Shown: positions 37,521 through 47,612 of the stretch, piece after piece
How positions within the stretch are numbered: position 1 is the first letter of the stretch
How the letters are laid out: every line of letters begins with the position of its first letter
The notes under the pieces: generated by a model
Told to the model about the DNA's origin: nothing
Databases searched by the model: none
What the model saw: only the letters and a program-made list of their open reading frames with translations
Source of the DNA: Polyangiaceae bacterium
Lineage (GTDB): Bacteria; Myxococcota_A; Polyangia; Polyangiales; Polyangiaceae
Assembly: GCA_020849655.1 (NCBI GenBank)
Contig: JADLFU010000037.1
Span: 1-64,000, forward strand
DNA: 64,000 nucleotides
Reading direction: 5' to 3'
Position numbers and translations under genes: made by a program

Positions 37521-38608
37521 GACCCCTCGCCGCGCTCGCGGTCGCGTCGCTGGCCGTCGGCTGCTGTCGCGAGAGCGGCTCCGGCGCGCCGAGCCCCACG
37601 AGCGCGGCGCCGTTGCCCCCTGCCGCGCTGCCCGCCTTCTCCGATCCGCCCTCCGAGCGACCCTGGGCCTGCCGCACCGTGCTCCACGAGGACGCGCGCG
37701 TGGTGCGCGAGCGCGTGTGCTTCCGCTCGGGATCGCTGCAGATCGTCGGGCAGGTGTGCAGGCCGCGGCGCGACGGGCGGTTCCCCGTCGTGGTGTACGC
37801 CCACGCGAGCCTGTTCGGCCTCGGCCCCGAGTGGCAAGGAGGCGCCTGCCAGGCGATCGCGGCGGACGGCTACGTCGTCGTGATGCCGTCCTTTCGAGGC
37901 CAGGACGGCAGCGACGGCAAGGTCGAGGGGTGCCTCGGCGAGGTCGACGACGCCGTCGCGATGCACGACATGGCCCTCGCGCAGCCCTACGCAGATGGGC
38001 GACGCACGGCGTGGGTCGGGGCGTCCCACGGCGGCTGCGTCGCGCTGCGCGCGCTCGCGCGGGGCACCGAGGCGCGCGCGGCCGCGGCGCTCTTCCCCGC
38101 GACCGACTGGACGGCGCTCTACACCAGCTGGTCGGAGCGCGCCGCGCAGCCCGGCCCAGCAAATCTAACGAAATTGTACAAAGACGGGGCCGCGGAGCTC
38201 GTGAGATCCTTCGGTGGCACGCCCGCGACGCACCCTGCCGAGTACCAGCGGCGGAGCGTCTCCGCGGCCGACCTCGCGAAGAACCCCACGCCGCTGCTCC
38301 TCGCGCACGGCGCGGCCGATCCGCTCGTGCCGGTCGCGGGCACCTGCAAGCTCGCCGCGTCGCTGGAGGGAGTGTCGCCCTTCCACCTGACGGCGCGGGG
38401 CGAGACGTCTCGCGAGATCGTCGCAGGGTGCGACAAGCTCACGCCGAGCGAGGCGGGCGCAGACCTCCTGCGCACCAAGGCGCGCGTGCTCGGCCTCTAC
38501 GATGGCGGCGTGCACGATCTCACCACGCCGGTCGGCCAGCGCATGGCCCGCGACGCCTGGGCCTTCCTCAAGCCTCGGCTCGACGCGGCGGTGCCCGGCG
38601 CGCCGTGA
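37517..38608 (+). CDS. Alpha/beta-hydrolase lipoprotein
   Basis: A 363-aa exported lipoprotein (signal ending ASLAVGCC). The hydrolase core resembles prolyl-oligopeptidase/dienelactone-hydrolase-like enzymes: VVVYAHASLFG near the oxyanion hole, nucleophile elbow VGASHGGCVAL, acid region LLLAHGAADPLVPV, and a C-terminal His in YDGGVHDLTTP. Substrate unknown. Oddity: a short run of AT-rich codons (about 38158-38188, encoding NLTKLYK) stands out from the GC-rich gene. Coupled by GTGA overlaps to both neighbours. Confidence 0.8.
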   Translation: MRPLAALAVASLAVGCCRESGSGAPSPTSAAPLPPAALPAFSDPPSERPWACRTVLHEDARVVRERVCFRSGSLQIVGQVCRPRRDGRFPVVVYAHASLFGLGPEWQGGACQAIAADGYVVVMPSFRGQDGSDGKVEGCLGEVDDAVAMHDMALAQPYADGRRTAWVGASHGGCVALRALARGTEARAAAALFPATDWTALYTSWSERAAQPGPANLTKLYKDGAAELVRSFGGTPATHPAEYQRRSVSAADLAKNPTPLLLAHGAADPLVPVAGTCKLAASLEGVSPFHLTARGETSREIVAGCDKLTPSEAGADLLRTKARVLGLYDGGVHDLTTPVGQRMARDAWAFLKPRLDAAVPGAP

Positions 38609-39759
38609 AGCCCGGCGCGCGGCGGATCGCGGAGCTCGACGGGCTGCGCGCGATCACGGCGCTCTCGTGGCTCGCGTTCGTCGCGCTCTTCTTCGCCCGT
38701 GTCTCGGCGCCGACCGACGCGGCCGCGTTCGCCAGGTCGGTCCTCGGGCGCGCGGCGTGGGGCGGCGCGCGCGCCGTCGATCTCTGGCTCGTGGCGGCGG
38801 GCTTCCTCGCGCACCACGCCTGGTCGGAGCGGCCGCTCACCGGACGCGCGTGGGCTCGATGGATGGCCCGGCTCGTCGCGCGGAGGTGGCCGAGCCTGCT
38901 CGTCGTGCTCGCGCTGACGGCGGCCCTCCCGCGCGTGCCCGCGGTCGCGACCGGGGGCGCTGCGCTGTGGAACCTCGCGGGCCTGAACGATCTCGTGCCG
39001 GTCGCGCGCCAGACGCTGGCGTGGACGTGGCCGCTCGCGCTGCTCGCGAAGCTGCACGCGCTCGCGCCGGTGCTCGTCCGCGGCCTCGGGAGCGCGACGG
39101 GGCGGCTGGTCGCGGCGTCGCTCGGCCTCGCCGCGGCGTCTGCCGTCGCGACCGCGCTGACCGCGGCGCACCTCGGCCTCTCCGTCGCCGGCGCGAGCCT
39201 CTCTCCCGACGGAGACGTCGCGCGGTGGACGCGCGCGTTCGACGCGCTCCACGACGCCCCGCACCTCCGCGCGGGCGCGTACCTCGTCGGGGTGGCCGCC
39301 GGCGCGATCGCCCGCAGCGCATGGACCGCGCGCCTCGACGAGCGCCCGGTGGCGACGGCGCTCCTCGGGCTCGTCGCGGCAGCGGCGTGCGCCTGCGGCG
39401 TCTCGCTCGACGAGGCGGCGTGGCTCCCGGCGTGGGCGCACCCGCTCGCGCTCGGCGCCGCGGGCCCGCTCGTCTCGCTCGGAGGAGCTGTCTGGATTGT
39501 GATCCTGCGCTCGCCGCACCCGCTGGGCGTCTCGCTCGGGGGAGCGCTCCGCGGCAGCGCGCTCGCGCACGTCGCGCGGCTCGCGTACCCGGGCCTCCTG
39601 GTCGCGCCGCTCGTGGCGCTCGCTGCCCTGACGCTGGGCGTGGGCGCCTACCTCGGGTGGTTCGCGCTGGCGACGCTCGCGGGGACGTGGCTCGCGTCGT
39701 GGGCGCTCGCTTCGACGACGGAGCGGCTCGCGCGCGCGCTCGTGGCGCGTCTGTCGTGA
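38605..39759 (+). CDS. Acyltransferase 3 family membrane protein
   Basis: A 384-aa protein with about ten hydrophobic segments and the N-terminal RIAELDGLRAITALSWL that marks acyltransferase family 3 (OatA/OafA-like), enzymes that O-acylate surface sugars or peptidoglycan. The family His after the first segment is not obvious: the usual R/H pair is replaced by LFFARVSAPTD, so activity is uncertain. GTG start overlaps the hydrolase stop (GTGA); a joint role in adding or removing acyl groups at the envelope is possible (inference). Confidence 0.7.
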   Translation: MKPGARRIAELDGLRAITALSWLAFVALFFARVSAPTDAAAFARSVLGRAAWGGARAVDLWLVAAGFLAHHAWSERPLTGRAWARWMARLVARRWPSLLVVLALTAALPRVPAVATGGAALWNLAGLNDLVPVARQTLAWTWPLALLAKLHALAPVLVRGLGSATGRLVAASLGLAAASAVATALTAAHLGLSVAGASLSPDGDVARWTRAFDALHDAPHLRAGAYLVGVAAGAIARSAWTARLDERPVATALLGLVAAAACACGVSLDEAAWLPAWAHPLALGAAGPLVSLGGAVWIVILRSPHPLGVSLGGALRGSALAHVARLAYPGLLVAPLVALAALTLGVGAYLGWFALATLAGTWLASWALASTTERLARALVARLS

Positions 39760-39798
39760 GCCGCGCGCGCGACGCCGCGGCCGTGCTAGACGCGGCGC

Positions 39799-40053
39799 AT
39801 GCATGGACGCGCCGACGTGCAACGCTGGACCCGCGACGGCCACGAGGCCCGCTACCTCGCCGACCTCGACGGGTGGACGCTCACCGTGACGTGGACCCCG
39901 GAGCCCCCGAAGGGCGGCCCGTGGGGCTTCTCGTGGAGCGCGGAGGGCCCCGACGGCCAGAGGGCGGCGTCCGCCGAGCTCGTCGAGGAGATCGAGCTCG
40001 CGATGATGGCCGCGGAGGCCGCCGCGAAGGGCGCGCCCGCGAAGCCCGCCTGA
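39799..40053 (+). CDS. Small protein, 84 aa, unknown
   Basis: An 84-aa protein with a Trp-rich middle ([20 protein letters not shown]) and an acidic helical C-terminus. It is not recognisable as a known domain. It has a normal ATG start and TGA stop, GC3-rich codon use like its neighbours, and stands alone between the acyltransferase and typA, which supports a real but uncharacterised gene. Confidence 0.55.
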   Translation: MHGRADVQRWTRDGHEARYLADLDGWTLTVTWTPEPPKGGPWGFSWSAEGPDGQRAASAELVEEIELAMMAAEAAAKGAPAKPA

Positions 40054-40101
40054 CGTTCGCCTCCCGCTGCCGCGCGCGCCGTGCTAGGCGGCGCGCCCTT
40101 C

Positions 40102-41955
<1,854 letters not shown>

Positions 41956-41958
<3 letters not shown>

Positions 41959-42696
41959 CCTCCGGGCGCGGGCGAGCAGCGCGGCGACCTCGACCGCGCC
42001 GCGCAGCTGACCTCCGAGGCCGAGCTTGGAGCCGCCCGCGTCTCGCCACGCGTCGAGCGGCACCTCGAGCATCCGAGACGCCGGCACCGCGGGCCCCTCG
42101 CCGAGTCGTCCGAGCAGCCGCCCGAGCAGCTCGACGTCGAACGCCCAGCGCGAGTCGAACGGCCGCGCGAGCGCCGCGTCGAGCGCGGGCGTGCGCCGCA
42201 GCCACTTCGCGCCGCACTGCGTGTCGTACACCGGCACCCCGAGGGTCCACGACGCGAGCGTGGCGAACACCCGCCCGCCCAGGTGGCGCGCCGGCCTGCG
42301 CTCGATGTCTGCCCCGAGGCGCGCGACGCGCGAGCCGAGCACGGCGTCGACGTCCGCGCGCGCCAGGAGCACGTCGAGGAGGCGCAGGAGCTCCTCTGCC
42401 GAGGTCGCGAAGTCCGCGTCCGCGTACCCGACGACCCTCGCGCCATCGCGGAGCGCGGCCGCGAGCCCCGCGCGGACGGCCTCCGCCTTGCCGTGGTTGC
42501 GAGCGAGCGCGAGCGCGCGAGCTCCTTCGACGTCGCGCGCGAGCCGCGCGAGGAGCGCGCCGGTGCCGTCGGTCGAGCCGTCATCGACGAGGACGACGTC
42601 GACGCGCTCCGCGAGGTCGGAGATCTCTCCCAGCGGCAGACGCGCCGCCTCGTCGAAGCAGGGGATGACGATCGCGGGCCGACGCGCGCGGCTCAC
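41956..42696 (-). CDS. GT2-family glycosyltransferase (dolichyl-phosphate-glucosyltransferase-like)
   Basis: A 246-aa cytoplasmic-face glycosyltransferase. Motifs: IVIPCFDEAARLP, VDVVLVDDGSTDGTGAL, VGYADADFATSAEELLRLL (DxD), and DAVLGSRVARLGADIERRPA then GVPVYDTQCGAKWLRR, the pattern of ALG5/DPM1-like enzymes that load a sugar on a polyprenyl phosphate. No membrane segment at the C-terminus. GTG start overlaps the M74-like peptidase stop (GTGA). Stop is TAA, one of only two in the window, and exactly complementary to the TTA ending typA. Confidence 0.88.
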
Positions 42697-43733
42697 GGAT
42701 CTTCCACGTCGTGAGCCAGCGCCGTGACGGGCGCCCGGCCCTTCGGGCCGAGGAACCGCAGGTGCACGTGGTCCGTGTGCCATGGCAGGTGCATCATCAC
42801 GCCGCCCTCGGGCTGGAGCTGCGCGGCGGCGTGCCTCGGGATGACGTGGTGGCGCGCGAGGCGATCGGCCGCCTTCGCGAGCGGCTCGAGGAACTCCTCG
42901 TCGAGGAAGACCCTGTCGAGCACCCGGCGCGCGGCGAGCCGCCCGACCAGGTACGCGAGCCGGGTCGCGTCGAACGCCCGCGCCGTGCCCCGCCGGCACA
43001 CCGCGGTGAAGTGGCCTTCGCCGCGGCGCGGATCGGGTGAGACGATCTTCTCGCAGTGATCGCGCTGCAGCGACGGCTCCACGGTCGACGGGATCGCGAT
43101 GTCGACGTCCCGGCCGCCGTCGTGGCTCACGTGGCGCGGGTTGCCGACGTCGAGCGCGGGGCGGCGGCCGTCCCACTGCGTGATGTCGACGACGCCGATC
43201 GGATCGCGACGGAAGCGCGCGCGCGTGTCGCGGAACCCCTCGCGCCGGAACGCGACGACGTCGGGGCGCGCGAACTGGTACCGGTTGGGGCGCTCGAGCA
43301 GGTAGCCGTCGTCGCGCACGAGCGGCGACGGCATCCCGACGAGCTCGACGACGTCGCGAGGGAGCACCGGCTCGGGCGACGCCCGCCTCACGACGAGGCG
43401 CACGTCCGACGACACCTCGAGGCTCAGCCCGAGCGTGCGCACGCCGTCCGGGACGATCAGCGACGCCGCGCGCGGCAGGCGGCCGTCCTCCTCGAGCGCG
43501 TCGAACACGCGCGCGTCCTGGACGGCGAAATGGCTGAGGCCGTCCGGCTCGCCGACCAGCAGCACCGTCGTCAGCGCGCCCGGCTCGACCTCCACGTCGA
43601 CGCGCCACTGTCCGGCGGGGATGGCGAGGTCCGCCGCGTCGCGCGAGACCCGGAGCGCCGCCCGCGCCCCCGACGACCACGCGAGCGCCGCCGAGGCCGC
43701 GAGCACTCCGAGCAGGGCGCGAGAGCTTCTCAT
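42693..43733 (-). CDS. M74 (MepA-like) LAS-type murein endopeptidase
   Basis: A 346-aa exported protein (signal SAALAWSSGARA). The C-terminal half has the LAS zinc motifs: NPRHVSHDGGRDVDIAIP (HxxxxxxD) and WHTDHVHLRFLG (HxxHxH), as in penicillin-insensitive murein endopeptidase MepA. It should cut D-Ala-mDAP cross-links. The N-terminal half is beta-rich and not part of MepA. Divergent from pcnB with 104 bp between, which contains a T-rich stretch (43802-43808) but no clear promoter. Confidence 0.8.
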   Translation of the reverse strand: MRSSRALLGVLAASAALAWSSGARAALRVSRDAADLAIPAGQWRVDVEVEPGALTTVLLVGEPDGLSHFAVQDARVFDALEEDGRLPRAASLIVPDGVRTLGLSLEVSSDVRLVVRRASPEPVLPRDVVELVGMPSPLVRDDGYLLERPNRYQFARPDVVAFRREGFRDTRARFRRDPIGVVDITQWDGRRPALDVGNPRHVSHDGGRDVDIAIPSTVEPSLQRDHCEKIVSPDPRRGEGHFTAVCRRGTARAFDATRLAYLVGRLAARRVLDRVFLDEEFLEPLAKAADRLARHHVIPRHAAAQLQPEGGVMMHLPWHTDHVHLRFLGPKGRAPVTALAHDVEDP

Positions 43734-43837
43734 GGTGACCGAGCGCTGCTAGCGTAGCCGCGCGTCGGGCCGGCGGACCTCGGTTCTCGCCCCACGCGGC
43801 ATTTTTTCCACCTCGAGAACGAGCAGTCCAAGACCTC

Positions 43838-45208
43838 ATGGCCCAACGCGCGCGGCGCGACGGCGCGAGCGGAGACGGCGGCGACGAAGTCCAGCCCCCC
43901 GATGCCCCCGCCGACAACGATCCACCTGCCCCGCGGACCTCGCGCCGGGGGAGGTCACGCGCCGGGCGTGCCCGCGCTGCGGATGACGGAGAGCTCCCCT
44001 CGTACACGGTCGGCGACGCTCCCGCGTCCGCGCCGGCGGCCGCTCCCCGCGCCGTGTCGCAGGCGGCGAGGCACCGCGCGACCTTCGACGAGGCCCGCCT
44101 CGATCCGGACGTCACGCGGCTGGTCACGCGGCTCGCGCGCGCCGGGCACGAGGCCTACCTCGTCGGCGGGTGCGTGCGCGATCTGCTGCTCGGCAAGGCC
44201 CCGAAGGACTTCGACGTCGCGACGAGCGCGCGCCCCGAGGACGTCCGCGCGATCTTCCGCAACTCGCGCATCATCGGCCGGAGGTTCCGCCTCGTGCACG
44301 TGATGTTCTCGAACCGCAAGGTGATCGAGGTCGCGACGTTCCGGCGCAGCCCGCAGGGAGAGGCCGAGCAGGCCCGCGACGAGGACCTGCTGATCCGCAG
44401 CGACAACGCGTTCGGCACCGTCGAGGAGGACGCGCGGCGGCGCGATTTCACGATCAACGCGCTCTTCTACGACGTCGAGGACGGCACCATCCTCGATTTC
44501 TGCGGCGGCATGCCGGACATCGAGCGCCGCGCGGTGCGCACGATCGGCGAGCCCGTCACGAGGTTCCTCGAGGATCCGGTGCGCCTGCTGCGCGCGGTCA
44601 AGTTCGCCGCGAAGCTCGATCTCGGCATCGATCCCGACGTCGTCGACGCGATGCTGGCCACGCGCGACCAGCTGCGGCTCGCCGCGAAGCCCCGGCTCTT
44701 CGAGGAGATCCTGCGCCTGATGCGCGGCGGGGCGTCGCGGCGCGCGATGTTCCTCGCGTGGGAGACGGGCCTCTTGCACGTGCTGTTGCCCGAGCTCGCC
44801 GTGCTGCTCGACGACGTCGGCGACGACGCCGCGCCTGCGACGCGGGTGTTCCGTCTGCTCGGCGAGCTCGATCACCGCACCCACCAGCTGGCCGCGCCGC
44901 TCGACGACGTCATCCTGTTCACGGTGCTGCTGTTCGAGCCGCTGCTCGAGGCCTGCGAGGGCGAGGGCGACCGGGTCGCGGCGGCGATGGAATTCTGCCA
45001 GCCGATCCTCGAGCGGCTCGCCGTCCCCCGGCGCGTCGCGGACGGCGTGCGCCGCATCGTCGCGTTGACGCCGAAGCTGCTGTCGGGCCGCAGCGCGAAG
45101 GCCCGCGAGAGCGAGCACTACCAGGCGGCGCTCACGGTGCTCGAGCTGCACCTCGCGGCGCGGCGCGACAAGAAGGCGCTCGCGCGGCTGCAGGGTCGCG
45201 AGCCCTTA
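43838..45208 (+). CDS. pcnB: Poly(A) polymerase I, end marked by TTA
   Basis: A 456-aa class II nucleotidyltransferase that polyadenylates RNA. After a Pro/Arg-rich tail of about 80 residues come the signatures AYLVGGCVRDLLLGKAPKDF, DVATSARPEDVRAIFRNSRI and GRRFRLVHVMFSNRKVIEVA, the last specific for PcnB over CCA enzymes; acidic metal ligands are in KDFDVAT. The RNA-binding helical region follows and ends near ALARLQGREP. The next codon is TTA (45206-45208); no canonical stop follows for another 90 codons, by which time the frame lies inside the next gene. Noncoding-looking sequence begins right after the TTA. Confidence 0.92.
45206..45208 (+). other. In-frame TTA codon at the expected end of pcnB
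   Basis: Follows ALARLQGREP. The 62-bp spacer to the next ATG begins here. Context CTTACCTCCGG, nearly identical to the end of typA. Confidence 0.9.
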
Positions 45209-45270
45209 CCTCCGGCGCGCCAAACACTTTCGTCGGGCGTCCGCGGCGTGCGACCATCCGCGCCGCTCGC

Positions 45271-46449
45271 ATGGACATGTCCTTCTCTCCCGAGGATCTC
45301 GCGTTTCGCGCCGAGGTCCGTGATTTCCTGGGCGCCGCGATGCCGGCGCACCTCGCCGCGAAGGCCGCCGTCGACGGCCACTTCGAGATGCACGAGATCA
45401 TGGAGTGGCACCGCGTGCTGTTCGCGAAGGGCTGGGTCGCGCCCGGCTGGCCCGTCGAGCACGGCGGCCCCCGCCTGACGACCACGCAGCGGTTCATCCT
45501 CGGCGAGGAGCTCGCGCTCGCCGGGGCGCCGGGGCTGTCGCCGTTCGGGCTGTCGATGGTCGGCCCGCTCATCATGCAGTTCGGCACCGAGGCGCAGAAG
45601 CGCAGGTTCCTGCCCAGGATCCTGAGCGGCGACGAGGTCTGGTGCCAGGGCTACAGCGAGCCGAACGCCGGCAGCGATCTCGCGTCGCTCCGGTCGTCCG
45701 CGGTGGACGACGGGCGCGGGAGCTTCGTCGTGAACGGCCAGAAGACCTGGACGACCTACGGCCAGTACGCCGACTGGATCTTCTGCCTCGTGCGCACGGA
45801 CGCGAGCGGCAAGAAGCAGCAGGGGATCAGCTTCCTGCTCGTCGACATGAAGACGCCCGGCGTCACCGTGAAGCCGATGCTGACGATCGGCGGCACGCCC
45901 GCCTTCTGCGAGACCTTCTTCGAGGACGTCGTCGTTCCGAAGGAGAACCTCGTCGGCCCGCTGCACGGCGGCTGGACGGTCGCGAAGGCGCTGCTCGGGC
46001 ACGAGCGCACGATGATCGGCGGGGTCGGCGCGTCGCTGCGCGCGCTCCGGCGGCTGAAGCGCATCGCCAGGGAGACGACGCGCGCCGGGGCGCCGCTGCT
46101 CGACGATCCGATGGTCGCCGCGAAGATCGCGCGGCTCGAGGTGCGGCTCCGCAGCCTGGAGATGGCCAACTACCGCACGCTCGCGGCGGCCGCCCTCGGA
46201 CACGCGCCCGGCCCCGAGTCGTCGATCCTGAAGATCCGCGGCTCCGAGATCCAGCAAGACTGCTTCGAGCTCGCGATGGAGATCATGGGGCACGACGCGC
46301 TCTCGTGGCACGACACCGCCGGCGCGGTGCCGGCGCTGGAGACCTGGGTGCCCTCGACCTACTGCTACAACCGCGCGACCACCATCTACGGCGGGTCGAA
46401 CGAGATCCAGAAGAACATCATCGCGAAGCTCATCCTGGGGCTCTCCTGA
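45271..46449 (+). CDS. Acyl-CoA dehydrogenase, subunit A of a probable heteromer
   Basis: A 392-aa flavoprotein dehydrogenase. QGYSEPNAGSDLASLRSSAV, NGQKTWTTYGQYADWIFCLV and the C-terminal YNRATTIYGGSNEIQKNIIA are typical of the FadE/ChsE-type subgroup that works on bulky acyl-CoAs (steroid side chains, bile acids, aromatics). The next gene, 1 nt away, is a second, divergent dehydrogenase; such pairs form alpha2beta2 enzymes in actinobacteria (established for ChsE; inferred here). ATG at 45271 or 45277. Confidence 0.9.
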   Translation: MDMSFSPEDLAFRAEVRDFLGAAMPAHLAAKAAVDGHFEMHEIMEWHRVLFAKGWVAPGWPVEHGGPRLTTTQRFILGEELALAGAPGLSPFGLSMVGPLIMQFGTEAQKRRFLPRILSGDEVWCQGYSEPNAGSDLASLRSSAVDDGRGSFVVNGQKTWTTYGQYADWIFCLVRTDASGKKQQGISFLLVDMKTPGVTVKPMLTIGGTPAFCETFFEDVVVPKENLVGPLHGGWTVAKALLGHERTMIGGVGASLRALRRLKRIARETTRAGAPLLDDPMVAAKIARLEVRLRSLEMANYRTLAAAALGHAPGPESSILKIRGSEIQQDCFELAMEIMGHDALSWHDTAGAVPALETWVPSTYCYNRATTIYGGSNEIQKNIIAKLILGLS

Positions 46450-46450
46450 C

Positions 46451-47602
46451 ATGCATTTCTCGCTCTCCGCCGACCAGCAGCTGCTGAAGGACTCCGTCGC
46501 CTCGTTCGTCAAGCGCCAGTCACCCATCACGCGCGCGCGCGAGCTGCGCCGCGACCCGCTCGGCTACTCGCGTGACACGTGGGCGACGCTCGGCGAGCTC
46601 GGCTGGCTCGGCCTGCCGTTCTCGGAGGCGCAGGGCGGCCTCGGGGGATCGTTCGTCGATCTCTCGATCGTGCTCGAGGAGCTCGGCGCGGCGCTCGTGC
46701 CCGAGCCGCTGATCTCGTCGATCGTGCTCGCGGGCCACGTCGTCGCGGAGCTCGGCACGGAGGCGCAGCGGGCCGAGCACCTCGCGCCGGTCGTCGCGGG
46801 CGCGCGCACGCTCGCGCTCGCGCACACCGAGCGTGACGGCCGCTACGATCCGCTGTGGGTCTCGACCACCGCCGCCCGACGGGGCGACTCCTACGCGCTC
46901 GATGGCGAGAAGATCTTCGTGCTCGGAGGCCACGACGCGGACGATCTGGTCGTCGTCGCCCGCACCTCGGGCGCGCCTGGGGAGCTCGAGGGCCTGACGG
47001 CGTTCCTGGCGCCGCGCGGCGCGCCCGGCGTCCCGGTGTCGCCGCTCGGGCCGATCGACGGCCGGCGCGCGGCGCACGTCACGCTCCGCGGCGCCTCGTT
47101 GCCCGCGTCCGCGCGCCTGGGCGACGAGGGGGCGGCCGGGCCCGTGCTCTCTCAGGCGCTCGATCGCGCCGCGGCGGCAGCGTGCGCCGAGGGGGTCGGC
47201 CTGACGCGCGCGGTGCTCGAGATGACGACGGCGTACCTCTGCACGCGCGAGCAGTTCGGCGTGAAGATCGGGAGCTTCCAGGCGCTGCAGCACCGCGCGG
47301 TCGACATGTTCATCGAGACCGAGCTCGTGAAGAGCGCGTCGATCCGCGCCGCGATCGCGCTCGACGCGGGCGACCCCGTCGAGGCCGCGTGGGCGGTGTC
47401 GCTCGCGAAGGCCCAGCTCGGGGTCGGCGGCAAGTACGTGGTGCAGCAGGCCATCCAGCTGCACGGCGGGGTCGGGATCACCGACGAGCACGACGTCGGG
47501 CTGTACTTCAAGCGGATGCACGCGCTGATGTCGTCGTTCGGCGACGAGGCGCACCACGTCGCGCGCGTGGCTTCGTCCCCGAGGTTCACCGCGGGGCTCT
47601 GA
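46451..47602 (+). CDS. Acyl-CoA dehydrogenase, subunit B of a probable heteromer
   Basis: A 383-aa dehydrogenase fold with a shortened, less conserved middle (LAHTERDGRYDPLWVSTTA replaces the usual xTEPxAGSD motif) but a conserved C-terminal FAD/helical domain (CTREQFGVKIGSFQALQHRA; QLHGGVGITDEHDVGLYFKR). The partner gene directly upstream has the standard mid-region motif, so the two probably complement each other in one heteromer. Convergent with pabB, 10 nt apart. Confidence 0.9.
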   Translation: MHFSLSADQQLLKDSVASFVKRQSPITRARELRRDPLGYSRDTWATLGELGWLGLPFSEAQGGLGGSFVDLSIVLEELGAALVPEPLISSIVLAGHVVAELGTEAQRAEHLAPVVAGARTLALAHTERDGRYDPLWVSTTAARRGDSYALDGEKIFVLGGHDADDLVVVARTSGAPGELEGLTAFLAPRGAPGVPVSPLGPIDGRRAAHVTLRGASLPASARLGDEGAAGPVLSQALDRAAAAACAEGVGLTRAVLEMTTAYLCTREQFGVKIGSFQALQHRAVDMFIETELVKSASIRAAIALDAGDPVEAAWAVSLAKAQLGVGGKYVVQQAIQLHGGVGITDEHDVGLYFKRMHALMSSFGDEAHHVARVASSPRFTAGL

Positions 47603-47612
47603 AGCCCGTCCA

